The notes beneath the pieces were generated by a model. It was not told the DNA's origin. It was given only the letters and a program-made list of their open reading frames with translations, and did not search any database. Below are positions 53,698 to 61,159 of a stretch of 64,000 bases of DNA, piece by piece (the stretch's first letter is position 1; each line of letters starts with the position of its first letter). Both the position numbers and the translations under genes were made by a program. The stretch is from Paenibacillus paeoniae (lineage in GTDB: Bacteria; Bacillota; Bacilli; Paenibacillales; Paenibacillaceae): contig NZ_QUBQ01000004.1 in NCBI RefSeq assembly GCF_003388735.1, forward strand, positions 310,001 to 374,000. The letters run 5' to 3'.

Positions 53698-56600
53698 CGG
53701 AGACTACTACTTATCGCCTGGATACCATCGCGGTTCGAATGGTGCTGACGTCGCATGGCGACGCGTTGTTCTTCGCGGACCCGGATTCGCTGCGGGAGTG
53801 GACCGGACCCCAGCTGAAGCATCGCCTGTTCGCCTGGCACGAATCGTCCTTCTATGGCACCGAGCTTGCGCACGTCAAAGTCGGGGAGCTCGAGGCCGTC
53901 GTGCTGCCCGCCGAAGAGGTCATTGCCTTCTTCGCCTCAGGGCTTCTCCTGGCGCATATCGAGTGGAAGTGGGAGGACGATGCCGCGCGCTTGGCCGCAT
54001 TGGCGCCGCTCTTGGGCGAGTGCCTGGAGAAAGGGCTGTACGCGCCCGACCTTGCGGCTTACCGCAGAGGCTCCCTGTGCTGGATTTGGGATGCGGCTGC
54101 GGTCCACGCGACCTTTGGACAGGCGCGCCGCGACGAACTGGACCTGAAGCGCGGCAGTTGGAGCGATGAGGCGCGCGCTGGGCTAATGGCGGCCTTCTCG
54201 GCGGCCGTAACGAGCCGCTTCTACGGTATGGAGCCGGACGAAGCGGATCTGCGCCGGGAGTTCCCGGCTCTGTTCGCGCGCGAGAACGCAGTAGCCGCTA
54301 CGGCAGGACTCGACGACGAGACCTGGCTTGTGCAGATCGGCTGGAAGGCTGATGTCGCGCCGTTCCGCACCCTACTGCAGCTAATGGAACCGTGGGAGGG
54401 TGACAAGCACTCCCGCTGGCGGCTGCGGCTCGTACTGCAGGACAAGAGCGATCCGGCTAAGCTCCGAAGAGTGCGGCTCGGCGACGACGGCTCGACGGCA
54501 GGCAAGTGGCCTGACGCATGGGCGGAAGCTATTCGAAGCCGTTCGGACGGTTGGCTGCAACGGCTCCGGGTTAGCCTTCCGCACGATCGGCTGTCGCGCG
54601 GCGAGGACGTGCTCGGCAAGCCGCTTGACGACGAGGCAGCCTGGCGGTTCCTGAACGAGGACAGCCGCCGGCTGCTTGAAGCCGGATGGCAGGTCCTGCT
54701 GCCCGCATGGTGGGAAGCCGCAAGCCGCAAGAAGCCGCGGCTGCGCGCGGCGGTGCAGTCGGAGGACAAATCCAAGAAACGGGGCGGCGGCAAGTCTTTA
54801 TTTGGCCTGGATGCGATTATGAGCTTCAACTGGCGCATCTCCATCGGCGATGCCGACCTGAGCGAGGAGGAGTTCGACGAGCTGCTTGCGCGAGGGGAGC
54901 GTCTCGTGAAGTTCCGGGACCGCTGGATCGTGCTCGACCCGGCGTTGATCGCCCAGATCCGCCGCATGATGGAAGGCATGGACAAGAGCCAGGGATTAAG
55001 CTTCCAGGATGTGCTGCAATTGCATCTGCTCACGCAGGGCCAGACGGACGGCGACGCGGATGGCGGGGCGACGGACGCCGGCGCGGAGACATTCGGGGTC
55101 GATGCCGCCCGCATTGAGCTCGAAGTCGAGCTTAACGCGCATCTGACCGGACTGTTCGCCAAGATTAATCAGCAGAGCGAATGGCCTCGGCTCGATCCAC
55201 CGGCCGGTCTGCGTGCCGAGTTGCGCAGCTACCAGCAGGACGGGTTTGCCTGGCTGGCTTTTCTCCGCCGCTTCGGGCTCGGGGCCTGTCTCGCGGACGA
55301 CATGGGCCTCGGCAAGACAGTTCAGTTGATTGCCTACCTGCTGCACGCCAAGGAGCAGGCGGACGAGGAGATGCGCCTCCCTTCGCTGATCGTCTGCCCC
55401 ACGTCGGTACTCGGCAACTGGCAGAAGGAGATTTCCCGCTTTGCCCCATCGCTGCAGGTGGCCATGCATTACGGCTCCAGGCGTAAGAGCGGCGACGCGT
55501 TCCGGAACGAGGCACGCAGCGTTGACGTCGTGCTGACCTCCTTTGCTACCGCCACGCTCGACCAGGAAACGCTGGCCGCTTTCCAATGGGGAGCCGTCTG
55601 TTTGGACGAAGCACAGAATATCAAAAACGCCGGGACCAGGCAGGCCGCGGCGGTCAAGAGCTTTCCCGCGCTCCATCGCATTGCGCTCACCGGAACGCCG
55701 ATCGAGAATCGGCTGGCGGAGCTATGGTCCATCTACGATTTTACCGTGCCCACTTACCTCGGGACCGCCAAGGCGTTTCAGGACCGCTTCGCTGCCCCGA
55801 TCGAGCGCGAACAGGACGGGCGTCGCACGGCTGAGCTAAAGCGGCTAGTGAAACCTTTCATGCTGCGGCGCAAAAAGAAGGACCCTGCCATCCAGCTCGA
55901 CCTGCCGGACAAAAACGAGATGAAGACGTATGTTCCTCTAACCTCCGAGCAAGCTGCCTTGTACGACAATTGCGTCAAGGAGCTTCTCGAGAAGCTGCGG
56001 AAGCTCGACGGCATCCAGCGCAAAGGCGCGATTCTCGGAGCGCTGACACGTCTCAAGCAGGCATGTAACCATCCGGCTCTGCTAGATGAGGATACGGGAA
56101 CGGAGCTGGAGGATGGCCCGCTACATACGGAGGCGATCGTCGCCCGCTCCTCCAAGCTCGAGAGGCTGCTAGCGATGGTCAAGGAATTGCGCGAGGCGGA
56201 CGAGCGCTGCCTCATCTTCACGCAATACATTGGCATGGGCAAAATGATTCAGGATGTCTTGCAGCGCGAGCTGAACGAACCTGTGCTGTACTTGAACGGC
56301 AGCACGCCGAAGAAGCAACGCGACCGGATGGTGGAACGGTTCCAGTCGCGAGACCTTCCGGCATCCGAGCAGCCGAACGTGTTTATCCTCTCCCTCAAGG
56401 CGGGAGGCGTCGGGCTAAATTTGACCGCGGCGAACCACGTCTTCCACTTTGACCGCTGGTGGAACCCGGCCGTCGAGAACCAGGCGACCGACCGCGCCTA
56501 CCGGATGGGCCAGACGCGCGACGTGCAGGTGCATAAATTCATCTCGCTCGGCACTCTTGAGGAACGCATCGACGAGATGCTGGAGAACAAGCAGCAGCTA

Positions 56601-56702
56601 AGCGACAACGTGATCTCCAGCTCGGAGAGCTGGATTACCGAGCTATCGACGGATGCGCTACGGGAAATGTTCTCGCTGCGGCGGGACTGGTCGCGCGATT
56701 AA
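53694..56702 (+). CDS. SWI2/SNF2-type DEAD/DEAH helicase (YwqA-like)
   Basis: 1002 residues. An N-terminal region of about 480 residues precedes the motor. Motif I is CLADDMGLGKTVQ (near 530-545), motif Ia IVCPTSVLGNWQ, motif II DEAQ near 638, motif III ALTGTPIENRL, motif IV/V KAGGVGLNLTAANHVFHFDR, and motif VI QATDRAYRMGQ. These ATPases move along double-stranded DNA and remodel protein-DNA complexes or help stalled RNA polymerase. The ATG overlaps the partner's TGA. G+C is clearly higher here than in the 44-52 kb stretch. Confidence 0.93.
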   Translation: MTETTTYRLDTIAVRMVLTSHGDALFFADPDSLREWTGPQLKHRLFAWHESSFYGTELAHVKVGELEAVVLPAEEVIAFFASGLLLAHIEWKWEDDAARLAALAPLLGECLEKGLYAPDLAAYRRGSLCWIWDAAAVHATFGQARRDELDLKRGSWSDEARAGLMAAFSAAVTSRFYGMEPDEADLRREFPALFARENAVAATAGLDDETWLVQIGWKADVAPFRTLLQLMEPWEGDKHSRWRLRLVLQDKSDPAKLRRVRLGDDGSTAGKWPDAWAEAIRSRSDGWLQRLRVSLPHDRLSRGEDVLGKPLDDEAAWRFLNEDSRRLLEAGWQVLLPAWWEAASRKKPRLRAAVQSEDKSKKRGGGKSLFGLDAIMSFNWRISIGDADLSEEEFDELLARGERLVKFRDRWIVLDPALIAQIRRMMEGMDKSQGLSFQDVLQLHLLTQGQTDGDADGGATDAGAETFGVDAARIELEVELNAHLTGLFAKINQQSEWPRLDPPAGLRAELRSYQQDGFAWLAFLRRFGLGACLADDMGLGKTVQLIAYLLHAKEQADEEMRLPSLIVCPTSVLGNWQKEISRFAPSLQVAMHYGSRRKSGDAFRNEARSVDVVLTSFATATLDQETLAAFQWGAVCLDEAQNIKNAGTRQAAAVKSFPALHRIALTGTPIENRLAELWSIYDFTVPTYLGTAKAFQDRFAAPIEREQDGRRTAELKRLVKPFMLRRKKKDPAIQLDLPDKNEMKTYVPLTSEQAALYDNCVKELLEKLRKLDGIQRKGAILGALTRLKQACNHPALLDEDTGTELEDGPLHTEAIVARSSKLERLLAMVKELREADERCLIFTQYIGMGKMIQDVLQRELNEPVLYLNGSTPKKQRDRMVERFQSRDLPASEQPNVFILSLKAGGVGLNLTAANHVFHFDRWWNPAVENQATDRAYRMGQTRDVQVHKFISLGTLEERIDEMLENKQQLSDNVISSSESWITELSTDALREMFSLRRDWSRD

Positions 56703-56774
56703 GCGGGATTTGGGCAACCACTGCGACAGACGAAAACTTTGTTACGGATGAAACTTTTGAAATTATCCTCCAAG

Positions 56775-56812
56775 CAAAAAGGATCTGGAAGCTTACTTTC
56801 AGATCCTTTGTT
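56775..56812 (-). terminator. Terminator between the helicase and AlkD-like genes
   Basis: AAAGGATCTG pairs with CAGATCCTTT around a loop of about 12 nt. On the minus strand it ends in TTTTTG, fitting the AlkD-like gene; it may also serve the helicase gene. Confidence 0.82.
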
Positions 56813-56821
56813 CAGGGGTAA

Positions 56822-57463
56822 CTAATTATGATTTCGTTTGTTAACTTCAATCGCAATGAACTCCGGCAAATAATCGGGCGTACAGCCCTTTGATACCATT
56901 TCATCTTTATAAAGGCCCGTTTTCTCACCAAGTTCAATACAACGTGCACGATTATTTTCATCATACACGCCTATCCAGCCTGCGAGGAAATTCATAGCCC
57001 ACTGAACTTCCGGTTCTTCCTGCGTAATATTAGCTTCTAATGTAGATAGCAAGTCTGCGGTGTTATCAGGCGGTGTTTGTCCCGTCCATCTCAATCGCGC
57101 TTGATAATACCAGAAAGCCCGTCTTTGAAGAGCAGAAGGGCTATTTTCCCATGACTCCATCCGTGCAATGGTCTTCTTGTCTTTGGTGAGCTGATTAGCC
57201 ATTAACCAATCCATTAAGTTATTTCGCTCATCAAAAGGGTGAGTCTGCATATCCTTATCAAGCTTATTTAGCACTTCTTGTGAAAGAAGTTTTTTATCCA
57301 TAATTAAGATTGCCAATAGTCTGGGCAAAAATTGTTCGGTTGACCAAAGTTCCATTGCTAGTTCGTGATCTTTTTTAATGTCCTTCGCGATTGTTCGTAA
57401 GTCGCCTAGCTTAGTTTTACTATTGATCTGCGATAGAATGTTTTCTGCTTTTGAAGCATTCAT
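56822..57463 (-). CDS. DNA alkylation repair (AlkD-like HEAT-repeat) protein
   Basis: 213 residues, ATG 57463 with AAGGAG about 9 nt upstream. All-helical HEAT-like protein: ELAMELWSTEQFLPRLLAIL, NNLMDWLMANQLTKDK, SWENSPSALQRRAFWYYQAR, VQWAMNFLAGWIGVYDE, CTPDYLPEFIAIEVNKR. These match the DNA alkylation repair family, including the WxxS...RRAFWY core. AlkD excises positively charged alkylpurines. Position next to the helicase operon may be chance, since they converge. Confidence 0.85.
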   Translation of the reverse strand: MNASKAENILSQINSKTKLGDLRTIAKDIKKDHELAMELWSTEQFLPRLLAILIMDKKLLSQEVLNKLDKDMQTHPFDERNNLMDWLMANQLTKDKKTIARMESWENSPSALQRRAFWYYQARLRWTGQTPPDNTADLLSTLEANITQEEPEVQWAMNFLAGWIGVYDENNRARCIELGEKTGLYKDEMVSKGCTPDYLPEFIAIEVNKRNHN

Positions 57464-57590
57464 TTGACACAACTCCTTTGTTAAGGCATTGTTTCATAAT
57501 TGTCATTGGCGCAATATAGCCATAACTTAATTTAGGTATAAGTCTTATTACACACAATTGTACAATAACAATTGTAAAAGGAGTCATTCA

Positions 57591-57640
57591 TTTCGCCGTC
57601 ATTTATGATAAGCCTCACCGTAACGGAACTATCGGCGAAA
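57591..57640 (+). repeat. Dispersed palindromic element, copy F
   Basis: Outer arms TTTCGCCG (57591-57598) and CGGCGAAA (57633-57640) enclose ATTTATGATAAGCCTCACCG, TAACGG. It follows the terminator of the gene at 57727-58194. Confidence 0.88.
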
Positions 57641-57668
57641 ACAAATGGCAGCCTAGTGGCCGCCATGC
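57641..57668 (-). terminator. Terminator of the 57727-58194 gene
   Basis: On the minus strand, ATGGCGGCC-ACT-AGGCTGCCAT pairs with one mismatch and leads into TTTGTTTTCG, whose end is the CGGCGAAA arm of repeat copy F. Confidence 0.7.
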
Positions 57669-57726
57669 GTTGTGTTTAGCTGGAGCTTGCTGCAATGCAA
57701 TTCTTTGTCCAGAGTGCTTGATGGCT

Positions 57727-58194
57727 TCAATGCTCCCCTTTAATGACGAAGAACGTACCTCGAATCGTCCCGGCCAGCTTGGACTTCTGTCTTGCGAATT
57801 TGAACTTTTTCTCTTCCAGCTCCGAAGGTACTTCCATCCCCTCGGACAGCTTAAACCCTACGGCTCGCTTCTTCGGATCATCCACCGTATACATGACGTT
57901 AACCGCCAGACCGTCTTCATAGAAGACGAAAGCCCATTGGATATTTTCGACTTGAAAACGCGCCGTTTCCAGCGGTTTGGCCGCAAACGCAATACCACGT
58001 TCTTCTTTTAACACTCGTTCCACATAATCTAGTGTCTCCTGGCTTTCGCCGGCAGGTTCGACCGTGAATTCATGCTTGTATTTGTTCATGAAATAACGGG
58101 CTTCATTCGCGCGCAAACCAGCTAGCGCTTCTGCTACCGGCGAAGAATCCAGACCCGAAGTAGACACGTTTTTAAAATCAATGATAGTGGACAT
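57727..58194 (-). CDS. Conserved-looking small protein of unknown function
   Basis: 155 residues, ATG 58194 with GGAGG 7 nt upstream. There is no signal peptide or membrane helix. It is a mixed alpha/beta soluble protein (NEARYFMNKYKHEFTVEPAG, ENIQWAFVFYEDGLAVNVMY, SKLAGTIRGTFFVIKGEH). The family is not recognised. It lies 24 nt after the intact GyrI-like gene and is probably in the same operon, under the shared upstream element. Confidence 0.75.
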   Translation of the reverse strand: MSTIIDFKNVSTSGLDSSPVAEALAGLRANEARYFMNKYKHEFTVEPAGESQETLDYVERVLKEERGIAFAAKPLETARFQVENIQWAFVFYEDGLAVNVMYTVDDPKKRAVGFKLSEGMEVPSELEEKKFKFARQKSKLAGTIRGTFFVIKGEH

Positions 58195-58218
58195 TCTCAT
58201 TCCTCCTACTGATCTTGT

Positions 58219-58698
58219 TTACTTCCCTACAACCGGAACCCACATTTCGCCATAAACGAGGCCATCCCGCTGCCCCATCTCAACCGTTGCATTGGGCCCG
58301 CCGACATAGGCGTAATTATCAGCTGCCGGCAAGGCTTGACCAAAGGCAATGCCGGTAAGCATGCTGCTGAGCTCATTGGCCGACTTCCCTTCGCCTTTAA
58401 CGACGAGGTATTGTCCCTTAGGGAACTGGATCACTCTGTGCTCTTCCGGTACCGATGAATCCGTCATAACGCCGGCGTAATACATCATCTTCTGATTGAC
58501 CGCTTCGTTTACGGCAAAGATGTAGGTATTCGCAGCGATCGCCTTTAACGTGTCGAGCCTTCCATCCTGCTCCACAGTCCGCCAAAAGTTCTCCTTCTCC
58601 TCGTTTATACCGGCATAGTCCGTGTAATCGCTCTTCAGCTCCGTTCCGATACCAAGCACGATAAAGCTGTCTTTTTCCTCAAAGTTATACGTTGCCAT
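58219..58698 (-). CDS. GyrI-like small-molecule-binding domain protein (intact copy)
   Basis: 159 residues corresponding to a stand-alone GyrI-like/AraC effector-binding domain: FIVLGIGTELKSDYTDYAGI, NFWRTVEQDGRLDTLKAIAA, YYAGVMTDSSVPEEHRVIQF, PKGQYLVVKGEGKS, VYGEMWVPVV. Such domains bind hydrophobic drugs or cofactors. A frameshifted paralogue lies at 59255-59733, and both are preceded by the same 45-bp block. Confidence 0.88.
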   Translation of the reverse strand: MATYNFEEKDSFIVLGIGTELKSDYTDYAGINEEKENFWRTVEQDGRLDTLKAIAANTYIFAVNEAVNQKMMYYAGVMTDSSVPEEHRVIQFPKGQYLVVKGEGKSANELSSMLTGIAFGQALPAADNYAYVGGPNATVEMGQRDGLVYGEMWVPVVGK

Positions 58699-58751
58699 GA
58701 TTCCAGCTCCCTTTTTGAATGAATGTATTGGATTTGTTTAATGACTTAATA

Positions 58752-58796
58752 GGTTTATCATACCCATAAATCGTGTCAAAATCTGCTACTGTTTAG
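58752..58796 (-). promoter_or_regulatory. Duplicated promoter/operator block, copy 1
   Basis: GGTTTATCATACCCATAAAT followed by CGTGTCAAAATCTGCTACTG, TTTAG. It lies 54 nt upstream of the intact GyrI gene. On the minus strand it contains a consensus TTGACA. It matches copy 2 at 59787-59831 at nearly every position. Confidence 0.75.
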
Positions 58797-58808
58797 CGTC
58801 ACGGCCTT

Positions 58809-59231
58809 TTAAAGTTTGCGGCTTTTCGGACGCAGCGCCCAAGAGGCAATGCCAAGCGCGGCATAGAAAAGCGGAAGAATCACATGGAATCCGCCATCGC
58901 CGTAATCATGAGCAAACACATGAGATAAGGACGCGCCCGTCATTAGAAAGAAGAGACCGCTGTAAGCCCATTCCTTAAGCCTGGGGAAGCCTGGGATTAT
59001 GATCGCAATAACTCCGAGCAATTTCCAAGTCCCGAGAAGGTACGTGATATATAACGGGAAGCCTATATCGGTGACCAAGTCGACATTGCCTCAATATCGC
59101 ATCAATTGCCCGATCCCGCTTAAGGCAATGGAGAATGCGAGAATGATGGTGACGATCCAATAAGCGGCCGTCCTTCCGATAGGACGAGCTTCAACCTTTG
59201 CGATATTCTCATTACCAGTAATCGTGCTCAT
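58809..59231 (-). pseudogene. DoxX-like membrane protein gene with one nonsense codon
   Basis: The continuous frame starts at ATG 59231 (AGGAGG 7 nt upstream) with MSTITGNENIAKVEARPIGR and a first helix ending GIGQLMRY. An in-frame TGA follows at 59091-59093, then GNVDLVTDIGFPLYITYLLG, TWKLLGVIAIIIPG and two more helices. The whole matches the DoxX-like four-helix family. CGA (Arg) to TGA is the likely change. Restart at TTG 59078 is conceivable but would lose helix one. Confidence 0.85.
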
Positions 59232-59254
59232 TTCAATTCCTCCTTTGATCTCGT

Positions 59255-59733
59255 TTACTTCGGCACAACCGGAATCCACATTTCCCCATATACAAGGCCG
59301 TCTCGCCGCCCCAGCTCGACTATTGCATTGGGGCCGCCGACATAGGCGAATTTATGGGCTGTCGGCAGCACTTGCCCAAAGGCGATGCCGGTAAGCGAGC
59401 TGCTGAGCTCTCAGCCGTCTTCCCTTCGCCTTGAATGACGAGGTATTGTCCTTTAGGGAATTGGATCACGCTGTGTTCTTCCGGTAACGATGCCTCGGTC
59501 ATAACGCCGGCAAAATACATCCGCTTGCCGTTTACCAATTCGTTTACAGCAAAGGTGCAGCCGTTCGCAGCGACAGCCTTTAAGGCGTCAAGCCGCCCAT
59601 CCTGCTCCACTGTCCGCCAGAAGTCTTCCTTCTCCTTGTTCATGCCTGCATAGTCCGTGTAATCGCTCTTCAGTTCCGTTCCGATACCTACAACGTTAAA
59701 GCCGCCTTTTTCCTCAAGGATATACGTTGCCAT
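59255..59733 (-). pseudogene. GyrI-like domain gene, frameshifted paralogue
   Basis: The N-terminal 103 residues parallel the intact copy (VVGIGTELKSDYTDYAGMNK, PKGQYLVIQGEGKT). One base is missing in the stretch ACGGCTGAGAGCTC near 59410; afterwards the next frame continues ELSSSLTGIAFGQVLPTAHK, FAYVGGPNAIVELGRRDG, VYGEMWIPVVPK to TAA at 59255-59257. The homologous codons are restored exactly by adding one base. Confidence 0.88.
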
Positions 59734-59786
59734 CATACCCAGCTCCTTCTTCGTTTTGATTAAGTCATTTGTTTTTCCTCTTGATG

Positions 59787-59831
59787 GGTTTATAATAACA
59801 ATTAATCATGTCAAAATATGATACTGTTTAG
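59787..59831 (-). promoter_or_regulatory. Duplicated promoter/operator block, copy 2 (shared with the WYL regulator)
   Basis: GGTTTATAATAACAATTAAT followed by CATGTCAAAATATGATACTG, TTTAG, 54 nt upstream of the frameshifted GyrI gene and 8 nt upstream of the divergent WYL-regulator ATG. The position suggests it is that regulator's binding site as well as a promoter. The -10 box is not clear. Confidence 0.75.
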
Positions 59832-59839
59832 AGGGCTCC

Positions 59840-60805
59840 ATGAAAAAAGTTGAACGGATTAACATCATCATGCGGTACATTAATAACCGCGCCCATTTCA
59901 CCATCTCGGAAATTATGCAGGAGTTCAATATCTCCCGTTCGACGGCGATTCGAGACATCAGGGAGATTGAAGCGATGGGAATGCCGCTAGTCGCCGAAGT
60001 CGGGAGGGACGGGGGCTACTTTGTGATGAGCAATTCCGTCCTGCCTACAGTCCGCTTTACCGATAATGAGATCAAGGCCCTTTTTATCGCCTTCATGGCC
60101 ACGCGCAATCTGCAGCTCCCTTATCTCAAAAGCCGCCACTCTTTGGCGGAAAAATTGCTCGGCCTCATCTCTCAAAACCAGCAAGATGATCTTGTTCTGT
60201 TAAATCAGATTTTGCTCTTCGAAGGTACCAACCCCCACAATCCTGACCTGCTTGATCTGTCAGACCTGCCCCAACCAATGTTAGAACAACTCATCCAGAC
60301 CCTTCTTGAAGATCGCTACTTAGCGGTTTCCGTCGAAGAAGCAAGGGAAATCAAGTCTTATCCCATCTATCTCATGCGCCTGTATCGCGAAAAAAACGCA
60401 TGGCAAATTGAAGGCTTCGACCTTGTGGAGGAGAAGAGGCGGATTATTCCCGTCGACCATCTCACCGATGTCAAACCATACCCCGAGAAAAAAAGAATGA
60501 GCAAGAAAAAGATTGCAGAACAACTAGGCAAACAGGAAGAAGCCATCAACCTGGTCGTCGAACTTGGTCCCAAGGCGATTGCCCAGTTCAAAAAGTATCA
60601 TCCTCTAAAAATGACGATTTCATATACGAATCCTTATCAAACTACGGCGATCTTAAAGACGTTCCTCAATGTTCATCATCCGGATGAATTGACCGATGTA
60701 ACAAATTGGCTGCTTTTCTTGGGTGCAGATATCAAGGTCAGGGAAATACCGAAGGAGGTCGTAGAAGCATTGCAGGACAAAGTGGATGTGTTGGGGAACA
60801 AATAA
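59840..60805 (+). CDS. HTH-WYL transcriptional regulator (YafY/DeoR-type)
   Basis: 321 residues. An N-terminal winged helix-turn-helix (about 1-60: ERINIIMRYINNRAHFTISE, FNISRSTAIRDIREIEAMG) is followed by a WYL-type ligand domain (about 135-215, with YPIYLMRLYREKNAWQIEGF and KRRIIPVDHLTDV) and a WCX-like C-terminus. GAGGG lies 6 nt before the ATG. WYL regulators respond to nucleotides or other ligands. It is divergent from the GyrI/DoxX operons and probably controls them through the repeated 45-bp block. Confidence 0.9.
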   Translation: MKKVERINIIMRYINNRAHFTISEIMQEFNISRSTAIRDIREIEAMGMPLVAEVGRDGGYFVMSNSVLPTVRFTDNEIKALFIAFMATRNLQLPYLKSRHSLAEKLLGLISQNQQDDLVLLNQILLFEGTNPHNPDLLDLSDLPQPMLEQLIQTLLEDRYLAVSVEEAREIKSYPIYLMRLYREKNAWQIEGFDLVEEKRRIIPVDHLTDVKPYPEKKRMSKKKIAEQLGKQEEAINLVVELGPKAIAQFKKYHPLKMTISYTNPYQTTAILKTFLNVHHPDELTDVTNWLLFLGADIKVREIPKEVVEALQDKVDVLGNK

Positions 60806-61057
60806 TTAGCCATTGTGAAAAAAAGATCGTCCGAAGAGGCAACCTTCATGTACGACCTTTTTAGGCATTTCAGTGACAGAATATTCAACTTTCGGCGGAA
60901 CTTGCGGATAGACGACCCGACGGACAATGTGTTTTTCTTCCAATTCCCTGAGCTGATTCGTCAGTACCTTCTGGGTGATGGACGGGATCAGGGCACGAAG
61001 CTCGCTGAACCTTTTCGTTCCGCAGCTTTCATACAAGGCAGACTTGAAGGTACTGGA
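60806..61057 (-). pseudogene. Truncated HxlR-type regulator
   Basis: The minus strand reads [73 protein letters not shown], a good HxlR winged-helix core. The usual N-terminal CP motif and first helix are missing, as is most of the C-terminal helix, and no ribosome site is present. It abuts the WYL gene stop tail to tail. Confidence 0.72.
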
Positions 61058-61079
61058 ATGGAGTACCTATGTATATAAC

Positions 61080-61130
61080 AAAGAAGGTATTGCCCTCAAT
61101 AGAATTAAGCAACAATACCTTCTTTAGTTA
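61080..61130 (-). terminator. Terminator of the last SLH gene
   Basis: AAAGAAGGTATTG pairs perfectly with CAATACCTTCTTT around a 22-nt loop. It lies 30 nt past the SLH gene stop and has A/T-rich flanks on both sides. Confidence 0.82.
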
Positions 61131-61159
61131 TTAGACTTTTTCAGTGTCCACATCTTTAA

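Noticed and set aside
53798..54169. Arg-rich plus-strand frame inside the helicase gene
   Set aside because: Out-of-frame shadow in GC-rich sequence; the helicase frame has all motifs.
54221..55162. Long minus-strand frame opposite the SNF2 helicase
   Set aside because: Serine/arginine-rich mirror of a GC-rich coding strand; no ribosome site or domain.
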